Shown: positions 27,438-35,723 of the stretch, piece after piece
Position numbering within the stretch: the first letter of the stretch is position 1
How the letters are laid out: every line of letters starts with the position of its first letter
Assembly: GCA_947441615.1 (NCBI GenBank)
Contig: CANEUH010000005.1
Coordinates: 104,020 to 168,019, forward strand
Direction of reading: 5' to 3'
Source of the DNA: Bacteriovoracaceae bacterium
Lineage (GTDB): Bacteria > Bdellovibrionota > Bacteriovoracia > Bacteriovoracales > Bacteriovoracaceae
DNA length: 64,000 nt
Position numbers and translations under genes: made by a program
Notes under the pieces: model-generated
Seen by the model: the letters and a program-made list of their open reading frames with translations, nothing else
Told to the model about the DNA's origin: nothing
Databases searched by the model: none

Positions 27438-27929
27438 TTAGATGGATAATGGCAGGGATTCAAAAAAACAGTTGAGCTGCTTGATCCCTTTTTCATTTGT
27501 TACAAAAGAAGAGTGAACCAGATCCAATCTCTTAGCAAGTTTTCCTTTAATGTGAGTGCAGGCCTTAAGCGCCTCAGATGAACACATAGAAGAATCAGAG
27601 GCCTTCACACAAAGATATTTGAATAAGACTTTTTTTCCACTCACACACACTACTTCTTGCTTATCCTTGTCAACATAGGCCCTAAGATAATAGGGGTCAG
27701 TGGCTTTTTCTTTTTCGCAAAAATCGCCAACTTCAATTTTTCGGCCCATGCAGTCTAGTTTTGTTCCAGAAACATAATCGATTAATGGAGAATCAGGAAA
27801 GCCAGATTTACTGCAGGCGTATTTAAATGAGTGACGAGTCCTTTCAGAAATAGAAACATCATCTTGTATGATATGAGCAAAGCTTAAGACCGGTATCAAG
27901 ACAAAAGCTAAAATCACTTCTTCACGCAT
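27438..27929 (-). CDS. Small exported protein, function unknown
   Basis: 163 residues. MREEVILAFVLIPVLSFAH is a plausible Sec signal peptide with cleavage near SFA. The mature part has about nine cysteines (for example YACSKSG, LDCMGRK, VCVSGKK and SSMCSSEALKACTHIKG), suggesting disulfides in the periplasm. I recognise no family. The ATG overlaps the end of the upstream secreted-protein gene by 16 bp, so the two are likely co-expressed. Confidence 0.6.
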   Translation of the reverse strand: MREEVILAFVLIPVLSFAHIIQDDVSISERTRHSFKYACSKSGFPDSPLIDYVSGTKLDCMGRKIEVGDFCEKEKATDPYYLRAYVDKDKQEVVCVSGKKVLFKYLCVKASDSSMCSSEALKACTHIKGKLAKRLDLVHSSFVTNEKGIKQLNCFFESLPLSI

Positions 27930-28354
27930 TCAATAAAGCCGTCCATGATGTCGGCAATGAGTTTGTAGCTATTGTTCTTATTGACCGAATAAAAGGCTCC
28001 GTATTCGTTCTCCCCTGGCCAGTAATGAACGAGTACATATTTTTTGCCATCAATGGTGTAATAAACTATCTCTCCAGCATCAGGGCCAACTTTTCCAGTT
28101 AGCCGCGTATCACTAAACTCTTCCATCGACTGCTCAAGAGTTGTGTTTCGTCTATCAGACTGAGAAGACAGCCATTTATGAATCAGTCTTTTCTCCACAG
28201 AGGTAAATTTGGAATGATTTTTGGAAATAAGAACTGGTCTATTGCCTTCCTCTTTTAAAGCCTCTTTGAATTCCCATGTTTCCTGGAATTTACAGATATC
28301 AGCGGCATATGAGTGAGAAGTGATAAAAAGAATTAATAATAAAAAAAGTTTCAT
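27914..28354 (-). CDS. Small secreted protein, function unknown
   Basis: 146 residues starting with a clear signal peptide (MKLFLLLILFITSHSYA, cleavage before ADICKFQ). The mature domain has a compact alternating pattern (GKVGPDAGEIVYYTIDGKK, YVLVHYWPGENEYGAFYSV) of the kind seen in small beta-rich periplasmic proteins, with two cysteines near the ends (DICKF, FIECVKK). No family recognised. It is the first of a possible three-gene minus-strand unit with the small Cys-rich protein and the radical SAM gene. Confidence 0.6.
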   Translation of the reverse strand: MKLFLLLILFITSHSYAADICKFQETWEFKEALKEEGNRPVLISKNHSKFTSVEKRLIHKWLSSQSDRRNTTLEQSMEEFSDTRLTGKVGPDAGEIVYYTIDGKKYVLVHYWPGENEYGAFYSVNKNNSYKLIADIMDGFIECVKK

Positions 28355-28417
28355 AAAAGCGTCCTAGTTAAAAGTGACGCTAAATTAAAAAAAGTGAGGG
28401 TGTTTGAAAAGATGAAT

Positions 28418-28455
28418 TAAAAAAATTACCCTATCTAAAAATTAGATAGGGTAAT
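28418..28455 (-). terminator. Rho-independent terminator after glutamate dehydrogenase
   Basis: On the minus strand a perfect 13-bp stem (28425-28437 with 28443-28455, five-base loop) is followed by a run of T residues (28415-28424 are mostly A on the plus strand). It lies 14 bases beyond the gdh stop. Confidence 0.9.
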
Positions 28456-28469
28456 CTGGATTAAACTTA

Positions 28470-29729
28470 TTAACCTGGCCACATTCCACGAAGTCTCATG
28501 GCACCTTCAAGACGCTGAAGAGAGGTGATAAAGGCAGCTTGCTTCATGTTTACTTTGAAAGCCTCAGCATTTTTCCAAACCTTATCAAACGCTAACTTCA
28601 TGATATCATGAAGTTTACTGTTCACTGTTTCTAGATCCCAGAAGAACATTTGAAGACCTTGAACCCACTCAAAGTATGAAACGATCACACCACCAGCATT
28701 ACAAAGGATATCTGGGATAATAAGACCACCACGGGCCGTGATGATGTCAACAGCTTCATGAGTGAGTGGACCGTTGGCCCCTTCAGCAATCATTCTCGCT
28801 TTCACACGGTGAGCGTTGTCTTTAGTCACAACACCATCAATCGCCGCAGGAATAAGAACATCTACATCAAGCTCTAAAAGCTGCTCATTGGAAATGTGTT
28901 CTGCACCTGGAAGATCACGAAGATATTTCTTCTGCTTTACCCACTCAATACACTGAGGGATATCAAGACCATTTTTATTATAGATCGCCCCTGAAACATC
29001 AGAGATCGCTAGAATTTTTGCTCCTTGAGCAACTAAATCAACCGCCGCTGGCATCCCCACTTTACCGAATCCGTGGATCGCAACAGTTGTGTCTTTCCCA
29101 ACTTTTTTATTCATTTTCTCATAGGCAAAATTGATACAGAATACGACACCTTTACCAGTCGATTCAGCACGGCCTAAAGATCCACCAATCGCAATTGGTT
29201 TACCTGTTACAACACCTGGAATCGCATAACCATGAAGCTGTGAATACGTATCCATGAGCCAGGCCATCGTCTGCCCATCGGTTCCGATATCTGGAGCAGG
29301 AATATCTTTATCTGGGCCAATGATCATCGAGATCTCAGTTGTGTAACGACGAGTGAGCGCCTGAAGTTCAGCTCGAGATAAATCGTTTGGATCGACTTTA
29401 ATACCACCCTTTGCTCCACCGAGAGGAAGACCAACGAGAGCGCACTTAAAAGTCATGAGCATAGCGAGGGCAGCAGTTTCAGAGAGTGAAACGTGAGGAT
29501 GAAATCGAATTCCCCCTTTCCCCGGGCCCAAAGTCATATTGTGCTGAACGCGGTAGCCTTCAAACACTTTAACTGTACCGTCATCAAGACGAACAGGAAC
29601 AGAGACTTGTAGAGCTCGCTTTGGATACTTCAAACGCTCAAGAACGTTTGGATCCATCTTCATCGTGGCACCAGCAGACTCTAATTGAGAATAAGCATCT
29701 TGGAAAAATGGAGACTCGAAGAGACTCAT
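28470..29729 (-). CDS. Glutamate dehydrogenase (GluFV dehydrogenase family)
   Basis: 419 residues, the size of hexameric NAD-type GDH such as RocG/GudB. GYRVQHNMTLGPGKGGIRFH and PLGGAKGGIKVDP carry the glutamate-binding and catalytic lysines; AIHGFGKVGMPAA is the Rossmann dinucleotide loop; and ICNAGGVIVSYFEW is the conserved C-terminal segment. It interconverts glutamate and 2-oxoglutarate with ammonia. A GGAG site precedes the ATG, and the gene is a monocistron closed by its own terminator. For an amino-acid-consuming lifestyle the catabolic direction is likely, but that is inference. Confidence 0.95.
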   Translation of the reverse strand: MSLFESPFFQDAYSQLESAGATMKMDPNVLERLKYPKRALQVSVPVRLDDGTVKVFEGYRVQHNMTLGPGKGGIRFHPHVSLSETAALAMLMTFKCALVGLPLGGAKGGIKVDPNDLSRAELQALTRRYTTEISMIIGPDKDIPAPDIGTDGQTMAWLMDTYSQLHGYAIPGVVTGKPIAIGGSLGRAESTGKGVVFCINFAYEKMNKKVGKDTTVAIHGFGKVGMPAAVDLVAQGAKILAISDVSGAIYNKNGLDIPQCIEWVKQKKYLRDLPGAEHISNEQLLELDVDVLIPAAIDGVVTKDNAHRVKARMIAEGANGPLTHEAVDIITARGGLIIPDILCNAGGVIVSYFEWVQGLQMFFWDLETVNSKLHDIMKLAFDKVWKNAEAFKVNMKQAAFITSLQRLEGAMRLRGMWPG

Positions 29730-29807
29730 GACAACTCCAATTTAAGGGTGAAAATTTTGTGGGGTTAGTCTACTTGGAGTGGCATTGGTCGGCTAGAAAA
29801 AATCAAA

Positions 29808-30689
29808 CTAGAACTGCTTGGCATAAAGCAGCATCAGGGTGTTATCCTGCTTTACTGCTCCAGGAGCTGCATCGGGGTTCTTTTGACTCGTCACACGAAC
29901 AGAGAGATTATTCATAAGTCTCTGATCGACGGAAGTAAAATACCTTCCAGTTTCAGCGTAGTAGTTCACCATAAAACGAAATCCAACTGAGTCTATACTC
30001 TTCTGAACGTTAAATTCTGTCTTACCATTAACCCCAACCCAAGCTCGAGCATAAGCAATTGGGCCTTTAATCCCTACAACAACTAGACCCTGATCGACAC
30101 GTGGTTGAAAAATGAAATTCGTCTTTTTCCAAAGTGAGATTTTTTTTGTCTGAAACATTTCAGGTAAATCTTTTTCTGATCGACCAGTCCCATTATTCTT
30201 TTTGAATCGCTCTTCCATTTGGTCAATTGTATCCACTTCGTTTGAAGCTCGATAATCCTCATACCAATTTTTTGGTGCGTCTTTGAGAGGTTGCTCACCT
30301 TTATTTCTCAAGTAGCGCATATATCGATCTTTAAAGTATTCAAATTTTTGCTCTGGAGTTGGAACAAAAAAAGATGATCCGGCCAATGTTGAATCTAATC
30401 CGTAATGATCAGCAAATTGCTGATTATCATTCCAGATTTTTATTTGGTTTCTAGATAAAGCGACATCGTTACTGTTATCAGCGGCAACATATTGTTGATA
30501 AAAAGACAGCTCATTATCGACTGGTTTTACGATGACATCATCGTCTGGAACGTAACTAGCGGGTGCCCTCGAAACATAATTTCTCGGTAAGGCCTCTGCA
30601 AAGGCTTCAGTGGTCAAAAAGACTAAGCCGACGAGCATGAGCTGTCTAATTCCTAGATACTTAATGTTTTTTGACCAAATCCTGTACAT
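29808..30689 (-). CDS. Exported protein of unknown function, possibly outer-membrane associated
   Basis: 293 residues. A basic start followed by the hydrophobic segment LMLVGLVFLTTEAFA, ending in an AxA-type cleavage site, indicates export. The mature part is initially hydrophilic (FKDRYMRYLRNKGEQPL) and then a run of amphipathic strands (ISLWKKTNFIFQPRVDQGLV, VGFRFMVNYYAETGRYF, TLMLLYAKQF) ending in aromatic-F, which could be half of a small barrel. No family recognised. Its own promoter region (30690-30789) contains a CCTAG/CTAGG inverted repeat. Confidence 0.55.
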   Translation of the reverse strand: MYRIWSKNIKYLGIRQLMLVGLVFLTTEAFAEALPRNYVSRAPASYVPDDDVIVKPVDNELSFYQQYVAADNSNDVALSRNQIKIWNDNQQFADHYGLDSTLAGSSFFVPTPEQKFEYFKDRYMRYLRNKGEQPLKDAPKNWYEDYRASNEVDTIDQMEERFKKNNGTGRSEKDLPEMFQTKKISLWKKTNFIFQPRVDQGLVVVGIKGPIAYARAWVGVNGKTEFNVQKSIDSVGFRFMVNYYAETGRYFTSVDQRLMNNLSVRVTSQKNPDAAPGAVKQDNTLMLLYAKQF

Positions 30690-30789
30690 TTAAAGATCCC
30701 CTATTATCACCTAAACCATTAAAATCCCTAGTTTTTTGGAGCTAGGTTTCATAATGACATAGTTAAATAAGCAAGGGGGATGCCAGAAG

Positions 30790-31512
30790 CTAGAAAGTGG
30801 TCACGAGTCTTAAACCTGCGCGTTCCTGATCCAGAATAGGAACGAATATCATTTTATTATCCTGACCATTTTTTGTGTAATAAGTCCCTAAACCGTAGCT
30901 CACCCCAAGAGTCATACCAGCGATGACATCATGAAGAAAATGCCTCTCATCATTCATGCGACTGAATCCAGTGAGAGCAGCAAGTGCCATGGCCGGAACT
31001 CCCCATTTCCAGGAATGCTCAGTCGCGACAACCGTCGCAAAAGCAAAAGCAGTCGTCGAGTGACCAGAAGGAAAGGAATTTTTCTCATGAGAGCTATTAG
31101 GTCTTGGTTCACGGATTGTGTATTTTAAAACTGTCACTACAAATCCGGAATAAAGTGTCGCCCGAAACATATGATCAGCTTTTTCATAAGAAGATTTGTC
31201 TTCTTGAGAATAATAGCCATGAGCGAGTGCACCCAATGTATAAATGATATTTGGGTACAATTGCCCGTAGAGATCACCTACTTTCGCAGCATCCCCCAAG
31301 GGTCTTGTTTCATACGCTCTTTCTGTGAGTGGATAAGAAATATAATCTTGGGTGATCACCAGAAAAGACGTCAGTGCCGTTCCTGTCCAAAAATATGAAG
31401 AGGCATCCGTGTTCACGGGCGAGAGTAAGTCTTGCTTAATCGTGGGCTTTGTTTGGGCATGAACAGTAAAAGTTAAAAGGATAAAACAGATCGCTGCTAA
31501 ATATTTCATCAT
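30790..31512 (-). CDS. PAP2-family membrane phosphatase
   Basis: 240 residues with a cleavable-looking N-terminus (MMKYLAAICFILLTFTVHA) and several membrane segments. The PAP2 triad motifs are complete: KYTIREPRP (K-x6-RP), FPSGHSTTAFA (PSGH) and RMNDERHFLHDVIAG (SRx5Hx3D, the reactive histidine being in H-F-L-H-D). The family removes phosphate from lipid phosphates or undecaprenyl diphosphate at the outer face of the inner membrane. Its start is only 12 bases beyond the parB terminator, so it depends on read-through or on a promoter inside that hairpin region. Confidence 0.88.
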   Translation of the reverse strand: MMKYLAAICFILLTFTVHAQTKPTIKQDLLSPVNTDASSYFWTGTALTSFLVITQDYISYPLTERAYETRPLGDAAKVGDLYGQLYPNIIYTLGALAHGYYSQEDKSSYEKADHMFRATLYSGFVVTVLKYTIREPRPNSSHEKNSFPSGHSTTAFAFATVVATEHSWKWGVPAMALAALTGFSRMNDERHFLHDVIAGMTLGVSYGLGTYYTKNGQDNKMIFVPILDQERAGLRLVTTF

Positions 31513-31523
31513 AATGTTCTTAC

Positions 31524-31548
31524 AAAAAAAGGCCCCGAAGGGCCTTTT
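31524..31548 (-). terminator. Intrinsic terminator after parB
   Basis: AAAAGGCCC, a four-base loop, then GGGCCTTTT with further T on the minus strand (31524-31530 are A-rich on plus). Near-symmetric A/T flanks would let it act on both strands. Confidence 0.85.
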
Positions 31549-31568
31549 CTCGTTGTGAATCCTTTCAC

Positions 31569-32396
31569 TTAGTTTATCAACTCCGCCATCAAAGCCTTGG
31601 CCTTTTCTTGCATTTTTGGATCCTTCATCTGTGACTTCAAGAGCTTCATCATCTTATCCATTGAATCATCTCTCTTTTTAGGTTTTTCAATCTTAAATTG
31701 AGATAAAATCCGCTTCAACTGAATACGCTTGGTGATTTCTCCAGCTAGGATTTTTGATTTGATCTCATCTTTAAATTCATTTCTTGGAAGCTCATCCCAT
31801 TCTAGAAGAACATATTTCTCAGTATTAAAATTCTTTGCTGCCTCTTTAACATCTTTTGGAAGTTTTGCGATCATAAGACAACGGTGAACTTCAGATTTTG
31901 AGATTCCTAGAGCTGCAGTGATTTTTCTCTCTGAAGTTCCCGTTAATTTCTGATAACCATAAATGGAATCAGCTTGGTCAATATAATGGAGATCTTCTCT
32001 CGCTTGGTTCTCCGAGAACTGAATCGCCATAAGCTCTTCTTTTGTTTTATTTTCAAGAATAAAACAAGGAGCTTCCTTCATTTCAATTAAAGTCATGGCA
32101 CGGAACCGTCTCTCTCCACAAATAAGAACAAACTTATTGTCTTCCCGGTGAAGAACAAGTGGTTGAATAAGACCGTTCAATTTAATGTTTTCACCTAATT
32201 CACGAAGTGACTCATCATTAAATTTTGTTCTAACTTGCTCGCGAACTTCTATTTGGTTTAGAGCAATTGTTGCTAACTGAGCTCCACGAAGAAGTTTTTG
32301 ATCGTTAGCTTTGAGAATTTTTTCATCTATCGCGGAAGTAATGTCTGTTACTTTACGTTCACGCTTTGAAATACGTGGGGAAAAATCCTTGGCCAT
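31569..32396 (-). CDS. parB: ParB/Spo0J-family partition protein
   Basis: 275 residues. The ParB N-terminal CTPase motif ICGERRFRAM and QFSENQAREDLHYIDQA are present, then the helix-turn-helix ITAALGISKSEVHRCL at about 155-170 and a lysine-rich C-terminus. ParB binds parS and spreads as a clamp, working with ParA in DNA segregation. The gene follows parA by 31 bp. No classical TGTTTCACGTGAAACA-type parS is visible in the window, so the target site is unidentified. Confidence 0.88.
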   Translation of the reverse strand: MAKDFSPRISKRERKVTDITSAIDEKILKANDQKLLRGAQLATIALNQIEVREQVRTKFNDESLRELGENIKLNGLIQPLVLHREDNKFVLICGERRFRAMTLIEMKEAPCFILENKTKEELMAIQFSENQAREDLHYIDQADSIYGYQKLTGTSERKITAALGISKSEVHRCLMIAKLPKDVKEAAKNFNTEKYVLLEWDELPRNEFKDEIKSKILAGEITKRIQLKRILSQFKIEKPKKRDDSMDKMMKLLKSQMKDPKMQEKAKALMAELIN

Positions 32397-32427
32397 GGCC
32401 TCTCCTCTATTTTTAAAAATCCGTTTA

Positions 32428-33204
32428 TTAATTTAATCCTAGTGAATCCCAAAGGTGCTGATAATCAGATTTCCCTTTAGAATTATTCGAGAACATAAAA
32501 ACTGGTTTTTTTAGAGCTACAGATTCTTGCATATCAACCAAGTTTCTAATTGTAGGAGTCACGTTAAAAGACTGTGAAAGCTCTTCAAGACGCTGTCTTT
32601 CAATTTTACGACGAGGATTAACCATCGAAGGAATAATCGAAAATTCTAATTTGGGATTTTCAGTCTCTTTAATAATCTCAAACGTATCCATTAACTCTTC
32701 CAGACCATCAATCGAATAATCTTGAGCTTGTGTAGGAATGAGAATTTGATCTGAAGCGACAAGGGACATAATAAGCTCATCTCCAAGCATTGGAGGAGTG
32801 TCGATCACAACGTAATCAAACATACTCTCAACTTCTTTGAGTCGAAGCTTCATAAGTCGCTCTTTTCTGCCAGCATTCTTTCTCACTTCACTTTCAGAAA
32901 GAATCAAAAGCTTAGCAAGATTTGCCATGTGACGAGAGCTCGCAATCAACTTGATGTTTTTGTAAAATTCATGATCACCGACAGAGTCAGAAATGATTTC
33001 ATCAATTTTTACATCTCCAATAAGCCACTCTGGAATGAGGGTTCTCTGAATGTTCACGCCCAGCGTGGAACTGAGATTCGCCTGGGAATCCAGATCAATC
33101 GCAAGAACGCGATGTCCTTTGTTGGCAAGATGGCAAACGAGCTGAAAACACTGCATCGTTTTACCTACGCCACCCTTGTTATTACCAATGGTGATAATTT
33201 TCAT
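32428..33204 (-). CDS. parA: ParA/Soj-family partition ATPase
   Basis: 258 residues. Deviant Walker A NNKGGVGKTMQ, LAIDLDSQANLSS (A' motif) and YVVIDTPPML (Walker B) are intact. ParA ATPases form nucleoid-bound gradients that position ParB-DNA complexes. There is no N-terminal HTH, so this is Soj-like rather than plasmid P1-like. A pair of 12-bp direct repeats lies 36 bases upstream of the start and may be an autoregulatory site. Whether this is the chromosome's main par locus or an extra one cannot be told here. Confidence 0.92.
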   Translation of the reverse strand: MKIITIGNNKGGVGKTMQCFQLVCHLANKGHRVLAIDLDSQANLSSTLGVNIQRTLIPEWLIGDVKIDEIISDSVGDHEFYKNIKLIASSRHMANLAKLLILSESEVRKNAGRKERLMKLRLKEVESMFDYVVIDTPPMLGDELIMSLVASDQILIPTQAQDYSIDGLEELMDTFEIIKETENPKLEFSIIPSMVNPRRKIERQRLEELSQSFNVTPTIRNLVDMQESVALKKPVFMFSNNSKGKSDYQHLWDSLGLN

Positions 33205-33406
33205 AACCTAATCTCCTGTAAAAGAGTCCGTGGTTTGTCGGTCCGATTAATGGTCCTATTAATAAAAGTTTAAGGAATATGGTCACACTTCGTCAAAGGG
33301 CCAAGTGAATAAAATTAAAAGTATTTTTGCTGCGCGGCCAAATAAATCACCATTGGCCCGACGCATCACATCTAAGCTTGCCCCTTTTTGTCAGTAGGAG
33401 TAATGT
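33205..33406. other. Divergent parA/nadA intergenic region
   Basis: About 200 bases without a gene. Besides the 12-bp tandem repeat it holds an inverted repeat GGCCAA-N11-TTGGCC (33336-33341 with 33353-33358) near the nadA side and an AGGAG ribosome site at 33396-33400. No named riboswitch was recognised. A six-codon ATG frame at 33403-33423 overlaps the nadA start. Confidence 0.4.
33240..33263. repeat. 12-bp tandem repeat upstream of parA
   Basis: GGTCCGATTAAT is followed at once by GGTCCTATTAAT (one mismatch). Head-to-tail spacing of 12 bp puts the copies slightly more than one helical turn apart, suitable for a DNA-binding regulator or ParB-like protein. Confidence 0.5.
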
Positions 33407-34546
33407 GTGGTCACAATTTTTAAGGGCCCGATTATGCTGGATATTTACGACGATATTAATTCAAATGAGCACATACCCGAGATTCCTGAAAGTGAATTGT
33501 CGGATGAATTAGTTCTAGATGAATTACAAAAAATTAAAACCCGGTTGGGCGGTAGAGTCGTTGTTCTGGGTCACCATTATCAACAAGACGATGTGATCTC
33601 ATTTGCAGACATCACTGGGGATTCATTAGAACTTGCTAGAAAAGTCGCAGAATTAAAAACTGCAGAATATGTCATGTTTTGTGGCGTTCACTTCATGGCA
33701 GAAACTGCAGACATGCTAACTGAATCCCATCAAAAAGTGATTCTTCCTGATCTCAGGGCCGGATGCTCTATGGCCGATATGGCGAATCGTCGAGAAATTG
33801 ATCTTGCCTGGGACTACATGAAAAAATGTACATCCGATAAAATCATTCCGATTACCTATATTAACTGTTCAGCAGCTTTAAAAAGTTTTGTTGGTGAAAA
33901 CGATGGCTCCATTTGCACTTCATCAAATGCGGAAAAAATTATTACATGGGGACTAAATCAAGGAGAGAAGCTTCTTTTCTTTCCAGACCAACATCTTGGA
34001 AGAAACACCTGTTTTAAATTAGGCATCAAACTTGAGGAGATGGTGGTCTTTGATCCTCGTCAAAGAAATGGTGGACTAACACCAGAACAAATTCAAAAAG
34101 CCAAAGTGATTCTTTGGTATGGGTTCTGCTCAGTTCATCAAGGATTTAATACCTCACATATTAAAACGTGGAGAGAGACTGATCCTGAACGAATTCTAAT
34201 TGTTCACCCGGAGTGTAGTTTCGACGTTGTTCAAGGCGCCGATCTCGCGGGCTCAACATCTTATATTATTAATCAAATTAAAGCGGCCAAGGCTGGATCA
34301 AAGTTTGCGATAGGAACTGAAATTAATTTAGTTAATCGTTTGGCAAAAACATATCCCCAAATAGATATCAAATCTTTATCTCCCTATCAGTGCCTATGTA
34401 CAACAATGTATCGAGTAAGACCTCGCTGGCTTCTAGAAAGTTTCAGAGCGATCGAACGCGGCCAACCCATCAATATCATCTCAGTGGATGAAGTGACGAA
34501 AAAATATGCTCTTAAAGCTTTAGATCAAATGCTTTTCATTTCTTAA
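33407..34546 (+). CDS. nadA: Quinolinate synthase
   Basis: 379 residues from GTG 33407, which has AGGAG six bases upstream; ATG 33434 (MLDIYDDI) is a plausible shorter start. GHHYQQDDVI is the conserved substrate loop, and the three 4Fe-4S ligands appear in TYINCSAALK, HPECSFDV and SPYQCLCTTMYR. NadA condenses iminoaspartate with dihydroxyacetone phosphate to quinolinate in de novo NAD synthesis. nadB and nadC are not in the window. The cysteine desulfurase gene follows by 8 bp, pointing to dedicated cluster assembly. Confidence 0.95.
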   Translation: MVTIFKGPIMLDIYDDINSNEHIPEIPESELSDELVLDELQKIKTRLGGRVVVLGHHYQQDDVISFADITGDSLELARKVAELKTAEYVMFCGVHFMAETADMLTESHQKVILPDLRAGCSMADMANRREIDLAWDYMKKCTSDKIIPITYINCSAALKSFVGENDGSICTSSNAEKIITWGLNQGEKLLFFPDQHLGRNTCFKLGIKLEEMVVFDPRQRNGGLTPEQIQKAKVILWYGFCSVHQGFNTSHIKTWRETDPERILIVHPECSFDVVQGADLAGSTSYIINQIKAAKAGSKFAIGTEINLVNRLAKTYPQIDIKSLSPYQCLCTTMYRVRPRWLLESFRAIERGQPINIISVDEVTKKYALKALDQMLFIS

Positions 34547-34554
34547 GGAATAAA

Positions 34555-35712
34555 ATGATATACGCTGAATATAATGGCTCCTCACCCCTTCTAAGACCTG
34601 TACGTGAATATCTAAAAACGAGGCTTGATTCAAATCTATTTGCTAATCCAAATGCTATTCACAGCTTGGGACAAAAACTATCTCGCGGGATGATGAAAAG
34701 TCGACAGATCATTTCAGACATCTTGAGATGTCATCCTGATCAAATCATCTTTAATTCCGGTTCTTCAGAGGGTATTTCGCAAATTTTCCACTCAATCCTG
34801 GAAAAATCAGATCCAATAAAGAAGATCATTGTTACAAGTCCCATTGAACATTCAGTTATACCCAATGCCCTTTCTTATTATGAACGTTTTAAAGGATTTA
34901 AGATCCTCTACGTAGATATAGATCAAGAAGGTCGAGTCCTGATTTCTCATCTTGAAAAAATTTTGAAAGAAAATGAAAATAAAATCGCGATGGTTACGAT
35001 CATGGCAGTCAATAACGAAACCGGAGTGTTTCAACCATATAAAGAAATTTCTGAGCTTTGTCTAAATGAAGGAATTGAGTACTTTTGCGATACAACTCAA
35101 CTCATTGGAAAGGGCGAATTTCATTTTGATCAATCTGGCCTAGACTATGCCGTTTGCTCTGGACATAAATTGGGCGCTCTTTCTGGATCTGGCTTTTTAA
35201 TTGCCAAAGACCCAACGAAGCTTCTCCCCTTGGTCTTTGGTAGCACTCAAGAAAAAGGTCTAAGGGGTGGAACTCAACACTATTTAGGGATAGAAACTCT
35301 AGCGATTGCTCTAAATGATTTTGAACAAAATAAAAATAACTTACAGTTATTGAAAGAAGCGAAACTCTCTTTTGAAAACTCGATAAAAAATGATTTTCCG
35401 GAAGTCAAAATTATAGGCGACGCTGCTCCTAGACTCTCAGGCACGACTCTCATCGGGTACCCGGGAATCCATGGCCAAGCGGTTCAAATCGAACTTGAGT
35501 CCCATGATATTTTTGTAACGACTTCAGCGGCTTGCTTAGATAATCAGCCTGAAACGTCAAAGGTCCTAAAGGCCATGGGAATAGAAGATCATATCGGTCG
35601 AGGAGTTATTCGAATTAGCCTTAGTTACTCTCAAGGTGTGAACGAATATTCCAATATCGCCGTAGCGTTAAAAGGTGCTTATACTAAACTTGGAAGGATT
35701 CAATCATTTTGA
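34555..35712 (+). CDS. Cysteine desulfurase-like class V aminotransferase
   Basis: 385 residues. The PLP-lysine motif SGHKLGALSGSGFLI, the upstream NNETGVFQP and the C-terminal catalytic cysteine region SAACLDNQPETSKVLKAMG match NifS/IscS enzymes, which take sulfur from cysteine for Fe-S clusters. N-terminal YAEYNGSSPLLRPV is the typical start. Coupling to nadA mirrors the nadA-nifS linkage known in other bacteria, where the desulfurase serves the NadA cluster. No IscU-type scaffold is adjacent. Confidence 0.9.
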   Translation: MIYAEYNGSSPLLRPVREYLKTRLDSNLFANPNAIHSLGQKLSRGMMKSRQIISDILRCHPDQIIFNSGSSEGISQIFHSILEKSDPIKKIIVTSPIEHSVIPNALSYYERFKGFKILYVDIDQEGRVLISHLEKILKENENKIAMVTIMAVNNETGVFQPYKEISELCLNEGIEYFCDTTQLIGKGEFHFDQSGLDYAVCSGHKLGALSGSGFLIAKDPTKLLPLVFGSTQEKGLRGGTQHYLGIETLAIALNDFEQNKNNLQLLKEAKLSFENSIKNDFPEVKIIGDAAPRLSGTTLIGYPGIHGQAVQIELESHDIFVTTSAACLDNQPETSKVLKAMGIEDHIGRGVIRISLSYSQGVNEYSNIAVALKGAYTKLGRIQSF

Positions 35713-35723
35713 AAAGTGGTGCC

